Positions 1 to 9,021 of a DNA stretch of 28,089 bases are shown here, one piece after another. Numbering within the stretch: position 1 is the stretch's first letter; the number at the start of each line of letters is the position of its first letter. A program made the translations under genes and the position numbers. Source of the stretch: Clostridiaceae bacterium (GTDB taxonomy: Bacteria; Bacillota; Clostridia; Oscillospirales; Acutalibacteraceae); NCBI GenBank assembly GCA_904501895.1, contig CAJGCX010000010.1, forward strand, positions 1-28,089, read 5' to 3'. Below the pieces are notes generated by a model. It ran no database searches. It had not been told where the DNA came from and worked only from the letters and a program-made list of their open reading frames with translations.

Positions 1-694
1 CAAAAAGATTTTCTTCATAATAGAAATCCTGCATAATCTTTACTATTTGGTTTCTTTCAGCAAATATGAGAATCGCACCACATATATAAATTAAAAAGGT
101 TGGTAACGAAAACTTTCGCTTTGACAAAAAATATGCAGGTAAAAAAACCAACGCAGGTGCATGGATAAATGCTGCGAGTACGGTAAACGTTAAAAATAGC
201 TTAGGCTTTTCTTCCATAATGCCAACAAAAGCTATCATTATGAGTCCCATTGCTACTGATTGCTTTATTGCACTAAATCCAAAGCTATAAAATGCCATAC
301 AATTCCATACCAGATAGCTTAGCCATGGAAGCGAGGAATATTTATAAATCAAATAAGCAACCACAACCTCAATAAATATGGCAACAACTATAAGAAACAC
401 CTGAAATTCACCATCTGACAGGGTTGAAAAGAATTTCAGTAGCCAGTTAAAGCCAAAGTTTTTACCACCTCGAAAGACTTCGTCACTAAACCAGCCTTGA
501 TATTTCATCTCCCAATAATCATAACAATAGCTTTGCATATCGCCGGTCAGATATGGATGTCTTAAACCTGACAAAAGAGAATGGAGAACAGCCATTACTA
601 TAATATATTGCTTTCTGTCTTTTGTGCCCTGGGGCATAACAACACCTAAAACTGTAATTGCACCTAAAAGCAAATAATACTCTAAGCTTTCCAT
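1..694 (-). CDS. EpsG-family polysaccharide polymerase (partial, C-terminus beyond window)
   Basis: The frame is open from an ATG at 694 to the window edge (231 codons), so the C-terminus is missing. The product is hydrophobic with several membrane segments (about residues 5-20, 95-118, 122-160, 165-190 and 200-213). The motif GLRHPYLTGDMQSY near residue 43 resembles the 'GLR...GtD...Y' signature of EpsG/Wzy-like proteins, and the stretch with SAIKQSVAMGL followed by AAFIHAPAL matches the 'RQ..A' and 'FHksA' regions of that family. Such proteins join polysaccharide repeat units at the outer face of the membrane. The start has an AGGAG five bases upstream and lies 21 bases after the preceding GT4 gene's stop, so it is the last gene seen of the exopolysaccharide operon. 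Family assignment is from motifs and context; another multi-pass polymerase or ligase type is possible. Confidence 0.8.
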   Translation of the reverse strand, partial: MESLEYYLLLGAITVLGVVMPQGTKDRKQYIIVMAVLHSLLSGLRHPYLTGDMQSYCYDYWEMKYQGWFSDEVFRGGKNFGFNWLLKFFSTLSDGEFQVFLIVVAIFIEVVVAYLIYKYSSLPWLSYLVWNCMAFYSFGFSAIKQSVAMGLIMIAFVGIMEEKPKLFLTFTVLAAFIHAPALVFLPAYFLSKRKFSLPTFLIYICGAILIFAERNQIVKIMQDFYYEENLF

Positions 695-715
695 GCTGTC
701 TCCTTTCAAATTTGA

Positions 716-1816
716 TTATTTAGAAAAGAACTCCTCCGCTGATTTTACCGATGTTTCAATTGAGAAACTTTTTGCTCTCTCCGCAGCTTTTCTTTCATAT
801 TTTTCTTTGATTTTGTTATCAGTAAGAATTTTTTCTATGCCCTTTGATAAGGCGTTTACATCACATTCAGTTATTATTCCGTACTGTGAATCCCCCAACA
901 GCTCATTCATTCCGTTACAATCAGTTGTAACTATAGCTTTTCCTGATATAAGGCCCTCTGCAACGAAGGAAGAAAAGCCTTCATAGTCTGATGAACAAAC
1001 CAACAAGTCTGCATTTTTAATGTATGGGTAGGGATTACTCTTAAATCCTGCAAGAGTAACAGTATTTTGAACACCTAATGAAGCAATAAGCTGTTCTATG
1101 TTTGTACGCTCGTCACCCTCACCAATTATTAAGAGTTTGTTTTGAACACCATTATTTAAAAGCAGTTTATGTGCCTCAATAAGTCTATCAAATCTCTTTT
1201 GCTTTGAAAGTCTGCCCACAGACACAATTGTAGGAGTTTTTTCATCAAAAAAATAGTCATTTATATTTTCAGCTGCTTTTTCTTTAATGCTGTAATCATC
1301 TATAACATTGTATATTACTTCTGTATCGAATTCGTATCCATATATACTTTTAAAGCTTTTTTCAACATCCTGTGAAACACAAACAACCTTATCAAATTTT
1401 TTGTACCAGCTGATGCTCTTCTCTCTGAATTCATCAATATTACTCATTTTTTTAGACAAGTCACAATGAACCCAAGCAAACTTCTTTGCCTTTTTATTTG
1501 TTGAAGTTGAAATTACTTTTGTAGCACCACATTCAAGATAAGCCACCTCAACATCATAATCATCCTTAATATATCGAGGATAAATTGTTTTTAAAAGCAC
1601 ATTGAGTCTGTATCTGAGGTTATTTAATTTTGAGTAACATGGATATATGTATTTATATCGGATATTTTTGTTCAGGTATTTTTCAGAATTCTCTTTCCAC
1701 GCAGTCTGAACAGTAATATCAAATTTTTCCTTATCCATATTATTTACGAGATTCTGAAGCACTTTTTCTGCTCCACCACCAGATAAGGTTTCTATAAAAA
1801 ACAAAATCTTAATCAT
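716..1816 (-). CDS. GT4-family glycosyltransferase
   Basis: This 366-residue protein has the two Rossmann-like halves of GT-B glycosyltransferases. The N-terminus reads IKILFFIETLSGGGAEKVL, the usual GT4 acceptor-domain start with a glycine-rich loop. The C-terminal half has SVGRLSKQKRFDRLIEA, IIGEGDERTNIEQLI, and the EX7E donor-site motif in EGFSSFVAE followed by GKAIVTTDCNGMNELL. It probably transfers an NDP-activated sugar to the lipid-linked repeat unit at the inner face of the membrane; the sugar cannot be read from sequence. The start ATG is one base pair region after the upstream gene's stop (stop at 1819), with no good ribosome binding site, so it is likely translated by coupling. Confidence 0.9.
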   Translation of the reverse strand: MIKILFFIETLSGGGAEKVLQNLVNNMDKEKFDITVQTAWKENSEKYLNKNIRYKYIYPCYSKLNNLRYRLNVLLKTIYPRYIKDDYDVEVAYLECGATKVISTSTNKKAKKFAWVHCDLSKKMSNIDEFREKSISWYKKFDKVVCVSQDVEKSFKSIYGYEFDTEVIYNVIDDYSIKEKAAENINDYFFDEKTPTIVSVGRLSKQKRFDRLIEAHKLLLNNGVQNKLLIIGEGDERTNIEQLIASLGVQNTVTLAGFKSNPYPYIKNADLLVCSSDYEGFSSFVAEGLISGKAIVTTDCNGMNELLGDSQYGIITECDVNALSKGIEKILTDNKIKEKYERKAAERAKSFSIETSVKSAEEFFSK

Positions 1817-1818
1817 AT

Positions 1819-2913
1819 CTAAAAATCACAATAAATATCGGCAATCTTTTTTACCATTTTTTTACTGTCTAATCCTAAATTATCAACTATCTCTTCGTAT
1901 TTGCATGGGTCACTTCTTTTAGAATTGCAGATAGCATCAATCCACATTTCTGTCGATATATTTAATGATAATCTTGTTATCAAATCAGTTAACACAACAT
2001 CCGGAGGAACAGTATCACTCATCACACAGGGCAAACCATTAGTCTGTACCTCAATAACCGAAAGAGGCATACCCTCATAAAGTGATGGAAATACAAACAC
2101 ATCCATTGCACTTAAATATTTGTGTACATCCATAACATTACCTGTCATTATTACATTCTTTGATAAATCAAGGTCGTCTATCAGCTTTTCTAATTTCTGC
2201 CTATCCTCACCTTCACCCAAAAGCAAAAGCTTGACATTTTTATTACGCTTTAAAATTTCAGGCATCATATTTATCAAAAAGCTCTGATTTTTCACCTCTG
2301 CTAAATGTCCCGAATGACCTATAACAAAGCTATCTTCAAGTCCAAGCTTTTTTCTTATTTCCTCACAATGCGCATCCTTATAAGCAAACATTTCTGTTTC
2401 TATTCCATTGAGAATAGTTATACCTTTTTTGTGATATCGTTTTTCACCAAAAAGTATTTCTCCTGCCCTTACACCACAGCCTACATAATGTGTTGAACAG
2501 CTTGTTATAAGCAACTGCATTACTTTTTCATATAATCTTTGAATTATACTTTTACCCGGCTGTTTATCTATACTGTGAGAATGGGAAATTCTTACAGGTA
2601 CTTTGCACATCTTTGCTACAAGCATTGCCCAACCAGAATTGAACATAGTATGAGAATGAACAACACTGTATTTATTTTCCTTAATCAAACCATAAAGCGT
2701 TTTCAGATATTTAATATAGCTTGTTGAAGGCTCAGGCAAATGATAAACACTACAGCCTTTTGCAATTAAATCTTCTTCGTACTCTCCGATTTCATCACCA
2801 AAAACTATATAATCTGTCTGAAAAAGGTCAGAATCAATGTGATAGCCTATATCACGTGCTATTTTTTCAGCTCCTCCTATCCTTAAAGAAGCTGCAATTT
2901 CTAAAACTCTCAT
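1819..2913 (-). CDS. GT4-family glycosyltransferase (EpsF-like)
   Basis: A 364-residue GT-B glycosyltransferase. It begins MRVLEIAASLRIGGAEKIA and carries HSHTMFNSGWAMLVAK, a segment typical of the EpsF-like subgroup of GT4 enzymes in exopolysaccharide clusters. The donor half has IGHSGHLAEVKNQSFLI, LLLGEGEDRQKLEKLI, and EGMPLSVIE (the EX7E pair) followed by NGLPCVMSD. The ATG at 2913 has AGGA six bases upstream. It lies 12 bases downstream of the GT2 gene. It should add one sugar to the growing repeat unit in the cytoplasm; donor and linkage are not known. Confidence 0.9.
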   Translation of the reverse strand: MRVLEIAASLRIGGAEKIARDIGYHIDSDLFQTDYIVFGDEIGEYEEDLIAKGCSVYHLPEPSTSYIKYLKTLYGLIKENKYSVVHSHTMFNSGWAMLVAKMCKVPVRISHSHSIDKQPGKSIIQRLYEKVMQLLITSCSTHYVGCGVRAGEILFGEKRYHKKGITILNGIETEMFAYKDAHCEEIRKKLGLEDSFVIGHSGHLAEVKNQSFLINMMPEILKRNKNVKLLLLGEGEDRQKLEKLIDDLDLSKNVIMTGNVMDVHKYLSAMDVFVFPSLYEGMPLSVIEVQTNGLPCVMSDTVPPDVVLTDLITRLSLNISTEMWIDAICNSKRSDPCKYEEIVDNLGLDSKKMVKKIADIYCDF

Positions 2914-2925
2914 AATAATTCCTGA

Positions 2926-3906
2926 TTATCTCAATTTATTAGCCAACTGAAATGCTGTATCAAGCACAGTAACAAGCCTCAGTTTTATTGGAATTGATAT
3001 TATTTTACATTTTAAGCCTGCAGGAGTAACCTTTTTATCATTAAACAAACGACACATATCAAGCAATTTTTTTCTTCTGTCAAAAAATCCCAAATTACTT
3101 CTTGAAAGGTCATTTACTACAGAATAAGCATTTCTGTAATGAAGCCACGCTAATGAGTCTTTAATTGCTACTCCTTCTATGTGACTTTTTTTTAAGGCAC
3201 TAAGCATATTTTCATAAACGTCAATTAACTGCTCAGAAAGATTTTCTCTGTATTTTCTTGAAAGAGAATCCTCATTACTTACATCAACAAAATAGATTTG
3301 TTTTTCATTTCTCTCAATTTTTTCTGCTGAAAGTAAAAATGTAAAGACAAAAGTAAGATCCTCACCTACATCAAGCCCATCATAGAAATTCAAGCCAGTT
3401 TTCTCTATAATCTCTCGTTTATATAGCTTTGCCCAGCATGAATTAATTGACCGTGTAACCACACTTTCAACAATAAAAGCTTCTTTTTCATCTATGTTAT
3501 TAACCTGACGCTCGGGCCATGCCTTATCTTCCTTGACAATACCGTTTGCTTCAATTGCAAAAGCAAATTGATAGTAATCTGCATCGCTTTTTGTATAAAT
3601 GTCAAGTGTTTCAAAGCATTGGCTGTCAACATAATCATCACTGTCAACGAACATAACGTATTTCCCTGTTGCAACGGAAAGACCTGAGTTGCGTGCAGAG
3701 GAAACACCACCATTTTCCTTATGGACATATACAATATTGTTATATTCATTCTGCAAGCTTTTGCAAAACGCTTCACTCATATCTGTTGAACCATCATTTA
3801 CAATGATAATTTCAACATCTGCGCGTTTTTGTGCTGTAATTGACTCTATACATCTTTTTATAGTGTTTTCTGAATTATAAACGGGAATAATTACCGAATA
3901 TTTCAT
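2926..3906 (-). CDS. GT2-family glycosyltransferase
   Basis: A GT-A fold glycosyltransferase of about 326 residues. It starts KYSVIIPVYNSENTIKRCIES, has EIIIVNDGSTDMS (nucleotide-binding Asp), GGVSSARNSGL, and MFVDSDDYVD, where DSDD is the DXD metal site. The C-terminal third is helical and less conserved, as in capsule GT2 enzymes. I place the start at the ATG at 3906 rather than at the in-frame TTG at 3924, because the GAGGG sequence lies between them and would serve the ATG; this leaves a seven-base gap to the upstream stop (3914). It is the only GT2 in the visible operon. Donor sugar unknown. Confidence 0.9.
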   Translation of the reverse strand: MKYSVIIPVYNSENTIKRCIESITAQKRADVEIIIVNDGSTDMSEAFCKSLQNEYNNIVYVHKENGGVSSARNSGLSVATGKYVMFVDSDDYVDSQCFETLDIYTKSDADYYQFAFAIEANGIVKEDKAWPERQVNNIDEKEAFIVESVVTRSINSCWAKLYKREIIEKTGLNFYDGLDVGEDLTFVFTFLLSAEKIERNEKQIYFVDVSNEDSLSRKYRENLSEQLIDVYENMLSALKKSHIEGVAIKDSLAWLHYRNAYSVVNDLSRSNLGFFDRRKKLLDMCRLFNDKKVTPAGLKCKIISIPIKLRLVTVLDTAFQLANKLR

Positions 3907-3913
3907 ATTATTT

Positions 3914-5044
3914 TCAACCCTCAATTATACTGAGTAATAATGGCTTAACTAACTCCAAGTCAAATTTCTTGCATCGTTCAAGGTTGTTTTTGGAAGCCGC
4001 TTCACATTTTTCAGGCGAATTATAAAATGTCATAATAGCCTCAGCAAATTCACCGACAGATGTTATATCTACCAATATACCGCTTTCTTTGGTCACAAGG
4101 TCCTTATGTCCTCTGTTTGCAGATGCAACAACAGGCAATCCTGATGCCATCTCTTCCAATATGTTCAGTCCCAGACCTTCTCTTATACTTGCTGAAACAC
4201 CTAAATCACATACAGATAAAATTTTGTCTATATCAGTTCTGTAGCCTAAAAATGTAATTATATCATCTGTATTCAATTGACTGCACAGGGTCTTAAGCTT
4301 ATCTGCGTTTTCACCAACACCCATAAGCAACGCCTTTAATCTAGGACATTTATCCTTAATTGAAGCAATCGCCTTTATGATAACCTCCTGATTTTTGTTA
4401 TCATTTAATTCACCAATAATTGCAACTACAAAATCGTTTGTTGATAATCCAAGTTCTTTACGAATTTCCTTACGTTCATCCTCAGAGGATTTATAGAACT
4501 TTGCTGTATCCACACCAATTCCAGGTATGTGATAAAGCTTTCCATTTTTTCTTAATTTGAATTCCTTTGCAGCTTCAAAATCCTCTTGATTTATGGTTAC
4601 GAGCAAATCCGTTAAATGTGCTGCAAAATATTCAACAGCTTTATATATTGAGCCACTGAGCTTTGGTCCACCCTTATAAAAATGGAAGCCATGAGTTATA
4701 TAAATAACCTTCACATCTTTTTTGTCAGCAAAAGCCAATCTTGTTAAAACTCCCATTACAGGCTCATTAGTGACAACAACATCATAATGCTCATTATTTG
4801 CAATTTTTCTTAATTGAAAAAAGCCTTTGAGATTAGATATTTTAAATGGACTTCGATTAAGAGCAACTGTTCTGACTGAGCCATTTTCAATTCCCTTAAA
4901 TACTTCAACCAAACCATCGACCTTATTACCAACAGGAGAGCAAAGCAAATCTACATGATATCCTTTTTCGTGCCAATACTCAATATGCTCAGTAAAAAAC
5001 TGAGTTGCCATTAAATCTGTACATGTCAACAGTATCTTTTTCAA
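3914..5044 (-). CDS. GT4-family glycosyltransferase (EpsD-like), TTG start
   Basis: A GT-B glycosyltransferase of about 376 residues. The N-terminal half has ILLTCTDLMATQFFTEHI and ITHGFHFYKGGPKLSGSIYKAVE, a segment found in EpsD-like capsule glycosyltransferases. The C-terminal half has AIIGELNDNKNQEVII, LLMGVGENADKLKTL, and REGLGLNILEEMASGLPVVAS. The upstream sequence has AGGTGG ending six bases before a TTG at 5044, so I choose that TTG. Starting at the upstream TTG (5059) would place the ribosome binding site inside the coding region. No ATG is available nearby. It is the first glycosyltransferase of the operon in transcription order. Note that it is not the initiating phosphosugar transferase, which I do not see in the window. 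Confidence 0.87.
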   Translation of the reverse strand: MKKILLTCTDLMATQFFTEHIEYWHEKGYHVDLLCSPVGNKVDGLVEVFKGIENGSVRTVALNRSPFKISNLKGFFQLRKIANNEHYDVVVTNEPVMGVLTRLAFADKKDVKVIYITHGFHFYKGGPKLSGSIYKAVEYFAAHLTDLLVTINQEDFEAAKEFKLRKNGKLYHIPGIGVDTAKFYKSSEDERKEIRKELGLSTNDFVVAIIGELNDNKNQEVIIKAIASIKDKCPRLKALLMGVGENADKLKTLCSQLNTDDIITFLGYRTDIDKILSVCDLGVSASIREGLGLNILEEMASGLPVVASANRGHKDLVTKESGILVDITSVGEFAEAIMTFYNSPEKCEAASKNNLERCKKFDLELVKPLLLSIIEG

Positions 5045-5050
5045 TTGCAA

Positions 5051-5057
5051 CCACCTC
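5051..5057 (-). promoter_or_regulatory. Ribosome binding site deciding a TTG start
   Basis: On the minus strand this reads GAGGTGG, complementary to the 16S rRNA tail, six bases before the TTG at 5044. No ATG occurs in the first codons of the frame, so the gene is best read as starting with TTG. Confidence 0.6.
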
Positions 5058-5091
5058 AATTGTTTTCAGACTTTCTGTATTTCACTACGCC

Positions 5092-6606
5092 TTATGACTC
5101 CGCACTATCTTCAAAACTGAAGCCATATTCCTCGGCACCACCATATTTGCCGTACTTACCGTATTTGCCACCATATTTGCCATACTTACCGTATCTGCCA
5201 TAGCTCTTATAATATCCGTATTTATTATAAGCCTTATAGTAGCCATAACCCATAATGCTTGTCTGCGCACCATTTAAAACACAACCTAAAATTTCGGTAT
5301 CAGTAGAATTCAATGAATCCATACCTTCCTTAATTTTAGAAATTCTTACAGTGTCCTGTAAAATCACATATAAAACACCATCTGAGGCCTGAGCTACAAA
5401 CATAGCATCAGAATCAGTACCGCAAGGCGCTGTATCCACAAAAATCAAATCGTAATTCATCTTAAGTGAAGAGAAAATATTTGATAGATTATCACAATTG
5501 ATAGCATCCTTCTCCTCACCATCTGCAATAAGCTTCATTACATAGATTCTGTGCTTTTCAACATATGCGATTTTATACTTATCTGTAACTGTTGAATACT
5601 TTATTTCGTCTTCATTGACACCAAGTGTTTTCAAAACACCCAAGCCACTTGAATCAAGGTCTACAACAAGCACCTTTTTGTCTATCAGTGCAAATGAAAG
5701 TGCCATATTAACGCAAATCGTTGTTTTACCTTCGTCAGCAATAGTACTTGTAACAGCAATAACCTTTTTTTCATTTCTCAGAAGCTTTTTAAGAAGACTT
5801 CGTAAAGACCTGATGCTGTCAGAAAATCTGTCATCGGTTAAATTACTGCTGATAAGCAAAGGTTCTTTACTTTCCGGAGAATCCTTCTTAAGGATAATCT
5901 GTGGAATAATACCGATGCACTTAGTATTAAGGTTTTTTCTTACATCCTTTTTTGTTCTGACTGTAGTTCTTAAAACTGTGTAACCAAGTAAAAGAACTAA
6001 TCCTAAAAGCAAGCTGTAAGTAACGCCCTTGAAAATCCCATCAAAGTATCCCGGGTCATTGTATGGTTCTTCCGGAAGGATAGGACTTCTTATAACATTA
6101 AACTTGATATTACCAACAACATATCTTGCAATTTCAGGATAATTTTCCATAGTACTTATAAGCACATCATAAGTTATCTGTGGTTCATATCCCTCAGCGC
6201 GCAATGTAAACATATTGGAGCCTGACACAGATGATGCTGTCAATGTAACAGGAATTGCAGTTAATTGTAAGTCTGCAGCAACAGCATCCTGCAACAGCTT
6301 ACTGCTTAAAATTCCCGGAAAAGTATCGGAAAGGTGCGAAGCTGTTGAAGCATCATAATAGAAATTGTATGCTGAAATTCCGTTTATAGCAGAGGCTCTG
6401 TCCTGTGTGCTGACAGTAAATGTAACCTCAGCCTTATACTTTGGAATATAGCTTCTGTGACAGTTGAAAACTGCAAAAGCACTGAATACTACAGCCATAA
6501 TTGCGACAATCCACCAATACTTTTTAAAGCCACGACAAAAGTCACTGACATAAAAGGATGTGTTATCGTCATCGTTAAATTGTAATCCTCTATCGTTCAT
6601 ACTCAT
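5092..6606 (-). CDS. Wzz-BY-kinase fusion with tyrosine-rich tail (chain length/export regulator)
   Basis: A 504-residue polysaccharide co-polymerase joined to a bacterial tyrosine kinase. Membrane segments lie at about residues 30-48 and 195-212, enclosing a short extracytoplasmic Wzz-like domain. The cytoplasmic part has Walker A (ADEGKTT, 290-296), Walker A' (VVDLD, 314-318) and Walker B (FVDTAP, 389-394). Residues 453-494 form a tail with 15 tyrosines, mostly as GKY or GYY steps; in BY-kinases such a cluster is autophosphorylated in trans and its phosphorylation cycle governs polymer length and export. In Firmicutes membrane and kinase modules are usually separate proteins (CapA/CapB type), so the fused form is notable. 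A second in-frame ATG at 6600 has better spacing (nine bases) to the AGGA and may be the true start. It lies 28 bases behind its paralogue. Confidence 0.9.
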   Translation of the reverse strand: MSMNDRGLQFNDDDNTSFYVSDFCRGFKKYWWIVAIMAVVFSAFAVFNCHRSYIPKYKAEVTFTVSTQDRASAINGISAYNFYYDASTASHLSDTFPGILSSKLLQDAVAADLQLTAIPVTLTASSVSGSNMFTLRAEGYEPQITYDVLISTMENYPEIARYVVGNIKFNVIRSPILPEEPYNDPGYFDGIFKGVTYSLLLGLVLLLGYTVLRTTVRTKKDVRKNLNTKCIGIIPQIILKKDSPESKEPLLISSNLTDDRFSDSIRSLRSLLKKLLRNEKKVIAVTSTIADEGKTTICVNMALSFALIDKKVLVVDLDSSGLGVLKTLGVNEDEIKYSTVTDKYKIAYVEKHRIYVMKLIADGEEKDAINCDNLSNIFSSLKMNYDLIFVDTAPCGTDSDAMFVAQASDGVLYVILQDTVRISKIKEGMDSLNSTDTEILGCVLNGAQTSIMGYGYYKAYNKYGYYKSYGRYGKYGKYGGKYGKYGKYGGAEEYGFSFEDSAES

Positions 6607-6634
6607 TCTTCCTTTTTCGGATTAGAAATTGTGT

Positions 6635-8044
6635 TTAACCTTTTAATTGCCATCTTTTATGAGAAAATATATTCGCATTACCGGCACCTGTAAATTCAAC
6701 TACAGGTATATCAGAATGGACATCATTGAGAATACAGCCTGCAAGGTTTCCACCCACATCTGTAATTGTTGAAATAGCGTCATTTATTGCAGTAGTTTCA
6801 ACACCATCTGTCTTGATTGCAAGAAGTGTCTTATCTGCTACCTTAATAAATTCATTTACAGATGAGTCAACAGAAATAGGTGCTGTATCAATAATTACAT
6901 AATCTACCATACCTCTGAGAGTTCTAATAGCCTTTTTCGCAACACCCTTTTCAACCCACTTATGACTGTCAGCGTGTGGACGAGTGTTAATTGCCAAATA
7001 AAGATTAGTCTTTTTAAATCTCTTTAACTTATAATTGTTTTCTCCTGCTTCACCACTCAAGAAGGTTGCCAATTCAGAATTTTCTTCGTATGAACAGCCA
7101 AAGAGCTTGTAGATAGCAGGTTTTTTACCGTCCATATCCATCAAAACAACCTTATTGCCTTTACGTGCAAGAGAAAGTGCAATGTTGGAAGCAATTGTTG
7201 ATTTACCTTCATTTTCTGCAAAGCTTGTTACAACAAATACCTTTGAACCGTCCTTTGTTTTCTGATGCTCAATTTTTGCAACAATTCTGTTAAAAGCTTC
7301 AATGTATCTTTTATTGACTAAATCATTTTCCTCAATGAGCAAGCCTGTTTTTTTCTTTGATATCAAATCATTAAAGCTTTTATTTTTATTTACGTGAGGA
7401 ACACAACCCCAAAGCTTTCCTTTAACTCTGTTTTTGAAATCCTCTTCACTTTTTACCGTGTCACGGAATATTGAAAATGCAACGATTGCGCCGATACTTG
7501 CAATTGCAATTAAAAGCAATGTCTTTGTTTTGCTACCCTGTAAACCCACACTTGATGGTGCAGATGACATTGCAGGATATTTCAGAATACTGATTACCGA
7601 ATTTTGGAACACCTCTTCGGAAATATCAGGATAAACATGCAAAACTGCATTAAGAAGCTCGTAAGAATTTTTAGGGCTGTCGGAAACAACACTTATATTT
7701 ATGAAGTTTGTCTGAGGCAATACCTTTGCAGTAATCTCACCGTCAAATTTTTCAAGTCCAAGATGCTCAGCAGCAGCCTTTTCCATACTAGGCTCAGTAA
7801 AGACGTTTGAAAATACCTCTGCCATTTCTGAAGAAATGCTGTATGTGGACATTGTGCTTGATGAAGAGCCCTTAAGGTTAACAACAACTGTTGCAGTTGA
7901 GGTGTATTCAGGCTTATAAATGCAGTAATCAGCAATATCGATGCCCATGATTCCAACCAGAAGGCACAGAATCACTACCCAGAAATTTTTCACTAAATCT
8001 CTGAGAATGCTGTAATATTCAATTGAAATTTTACCTTTTCGCAT
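6635..8044 (-). CDS. Wzz-BY-kinase-like fusion without tyrosine tail
   Basis: A 469-residue paralogue of the next gene. Membrane segments are at about residues 20-38 and 174-192, with a Wzz-like domain between them (PEYTSTATVVVN after the first segment). The cytoplasmic ATPase has Walker A (AENEGKST, 276-283), Walker A' (LMDMDGKKP, 301-309) and Walker B (IIDTAP, 384-389). The C-terminus ends KRWQLKG and lacks any tyrosine cluster, so this protein may regulate or assemble with its partner rather than be phosphorylated itself. The ATG at 8044 has GGGAG about ten bases upstream, and the gene follows the Ig-like gene by 28 bases. Assignment to the Wzz/BY-kinase family is secure; the division of labour is inference. 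Confidence 0.88.
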   Translation of the reverse strand: MRKGKISIEYYSILRDLVKNFWVVILCLLVGIMGIDIADYCIYKPEYTSTATVVVNLKGSSSSTMSTYSISSEMAEVFSNVFTEPSMEKAAAEHLGLEKFDGEITAKVLPQTNFINISVVSDSPKNSYELLNAVLHVYPDISEEVFQNSVISILKYPAMSSAPSSVGLQGSKTKTLLLIAIASIGAIVAFSIFRDTVKSEEDFKNRVKGKLWGCVPHVNKNKSFNDLISKKKTGLLIEENDLVNKRYIEAFNRIVAKIEHQKTKDGSKVFVVTSFAENEGKSTIASNIALSLARKGNKVVLMDMDGKKPAIYKLFGCSYEENSELATFLSGEAGENNYKLKRFKKTNLYLAINTRPHADSHKWVEKGVAKKAIRTLRGMVDYVIIDTAPISVDSSVNEFIKVADKTLLAIKTDGVETTAINDAISTITDVGGNLAGCILNDVHSDIPVVEFTGAGNANIFSHKRWQLKG

Positions 8045-8072
8045 AGAAATTAATCTCCCGAAATCAGTTTAA

Positions 8073-8888
8073 TCATTCTACAACAATATACAGAACGGAA
8101 TGGCCCTGTGCACCATTTTTATCGGTAACAAAATAGTTAACAATGTATGTTCCGCTTGTATTAAAATTCACATTATCATCAATTCTGACAAATGATGTTA
8201 AATCCTCTTCGTTTTTGCTTGTAGCCTTAACGATATAATCTCTGAAATCAACCGTCTGACCCTCTTTAACGTACACAAGATATTCTTTAAGCTCGATTTT
8301 TGGAGCAGAAAGATTTCTTTCCTCAATAATTAAAGGAAGTGAAAGGCGTGATATATCCCCCTTTTTATTATTAACTGTAAGTTCAAGAGTGAAAACGCCT
8401 GTCACAGAAGAAGTGTAATCAGGGCTTGTTATAACAACATTTGCTGAAATATCGCCCTCGATTTTATCCACAGCACCGATACAAGAATTAAGGTTTACAT
8501 TTTCATAAAGTGAGAAGCACAGACTTTCATTTAATTTAAACCTTGGTGGAATATAATCGGTATAACCAAGTGTTCTTTTAGCGTGAGCGACATGGTTGTC
8601 GCTATCACAGACAGCATAAATTACCTCACAAACGCCCGGTTTTATGAATCGTGAGATTGATTCCACAATAATTTCACTTGTCAAATCACCGTCTTTACCG
8701 TCAGTAGCAGTAACACCCTTAAGAAGCTCTTCATCAGTAGCATTACAGCTGACCTCGATAAAGTCGTTTTCTATTATAATTTCAGGTATAGTTTCATCTG
8801 TCCTTGCATTTTTAATAACAAAAACACCACAAAACGCAATCAGTGTAACAAGAAAAACTATTACAACTGAGCTTCGCATTATTCGCAT
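8073..8888 (-). CDS. Membrane-anchored Ig-like (DUF5011-type) protein, first gene of the EPS operon
   Basis: A protein of about 271 residues with one membrane segment (residues 7-26) and an extracytoplasmic part of repeated beta-sandwich modules. The C-terminal module, with DNVNFNTSGTYIVNYFVTDKNG, has the 'G.Y.v.Y...D..Gn' pattern of DUF5011/bacterial Ig-like domains; an earlier copy is at about residues 60-110 (GVCEVIYAVCDSDNH). No catalytic motif is visible. I choose the ATG at 8888 because AGGAGAG lies just upstream; the longer GTG reading from 8933 lacks a ribosome binding site. It heads the operon about 65 bases behind the promoter at 8960-8988. It could bind or organise the polymer at the cell surface; this is inference. 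Confidence 0.8.
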   Translation of the reverse strand: MRIMRSSVVIVFLVTLIAFCGVFVIKNARTDETIPEIIIENDFIEVSCNATDEELLKGVTATDGKDGDLTSEIIVESISRFIKPGVCEVIYAVCDSDNHVAHAKRTLGYTDYIPPRFKLNESLCFSLYENVNLNSCIGAVDKIEGDISANVVITSPDYTSSVTGVFTLELTVNNKKGDISRLSLPLIIEERNLSAPKIELKEYLVYVKEGQTVDFRDYIVKATSKNEEDLTSFVRIDDNVNFNTSGTYIVNYFVTDKNGAQGHSVLYIVVE

Positions 8889-8959
8889 AAAATCTCTCCT
8901 AAATTTATCAAAATTTACAAATAGACATAACACGGCATTTTTTTATAATATTTCACTTT

Positions 8960-8988
8960 ATTCTATCACATATAATATTATAAATCAA
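8960..8988 (-). promoter_or_regulatory. Sigma-A promoter of the exopolysaccharide operon
   Basis: On the minus strand, TTGATT (8983-8988) and TAGAAT (8960-8965) are separated by exactly 17 bases. It lies between the terminator of the upstream peptide operon and the first EPS gene, giving a leader of about 65 bases. Confidence 0.75.
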
Positions 8989-9021
8989 GAAAAATAAGGC
9001 GTTTTTTGAGCATTTAATGAC

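Noticed and set aside
5130..5220. Short direct repeats that at first look like a CRISPR or tandem-repeat array
   Set aside because: They lie in frame in the kinase gene and encode the GKY repeats of the tyrosine tail; there are no unique spacers.
5615..5983. 122-codon open frame antisense to the BY-kinase gene
   Set aside because: It lies wholly within a well-supported gene on the other strand and has no domain or start signal.
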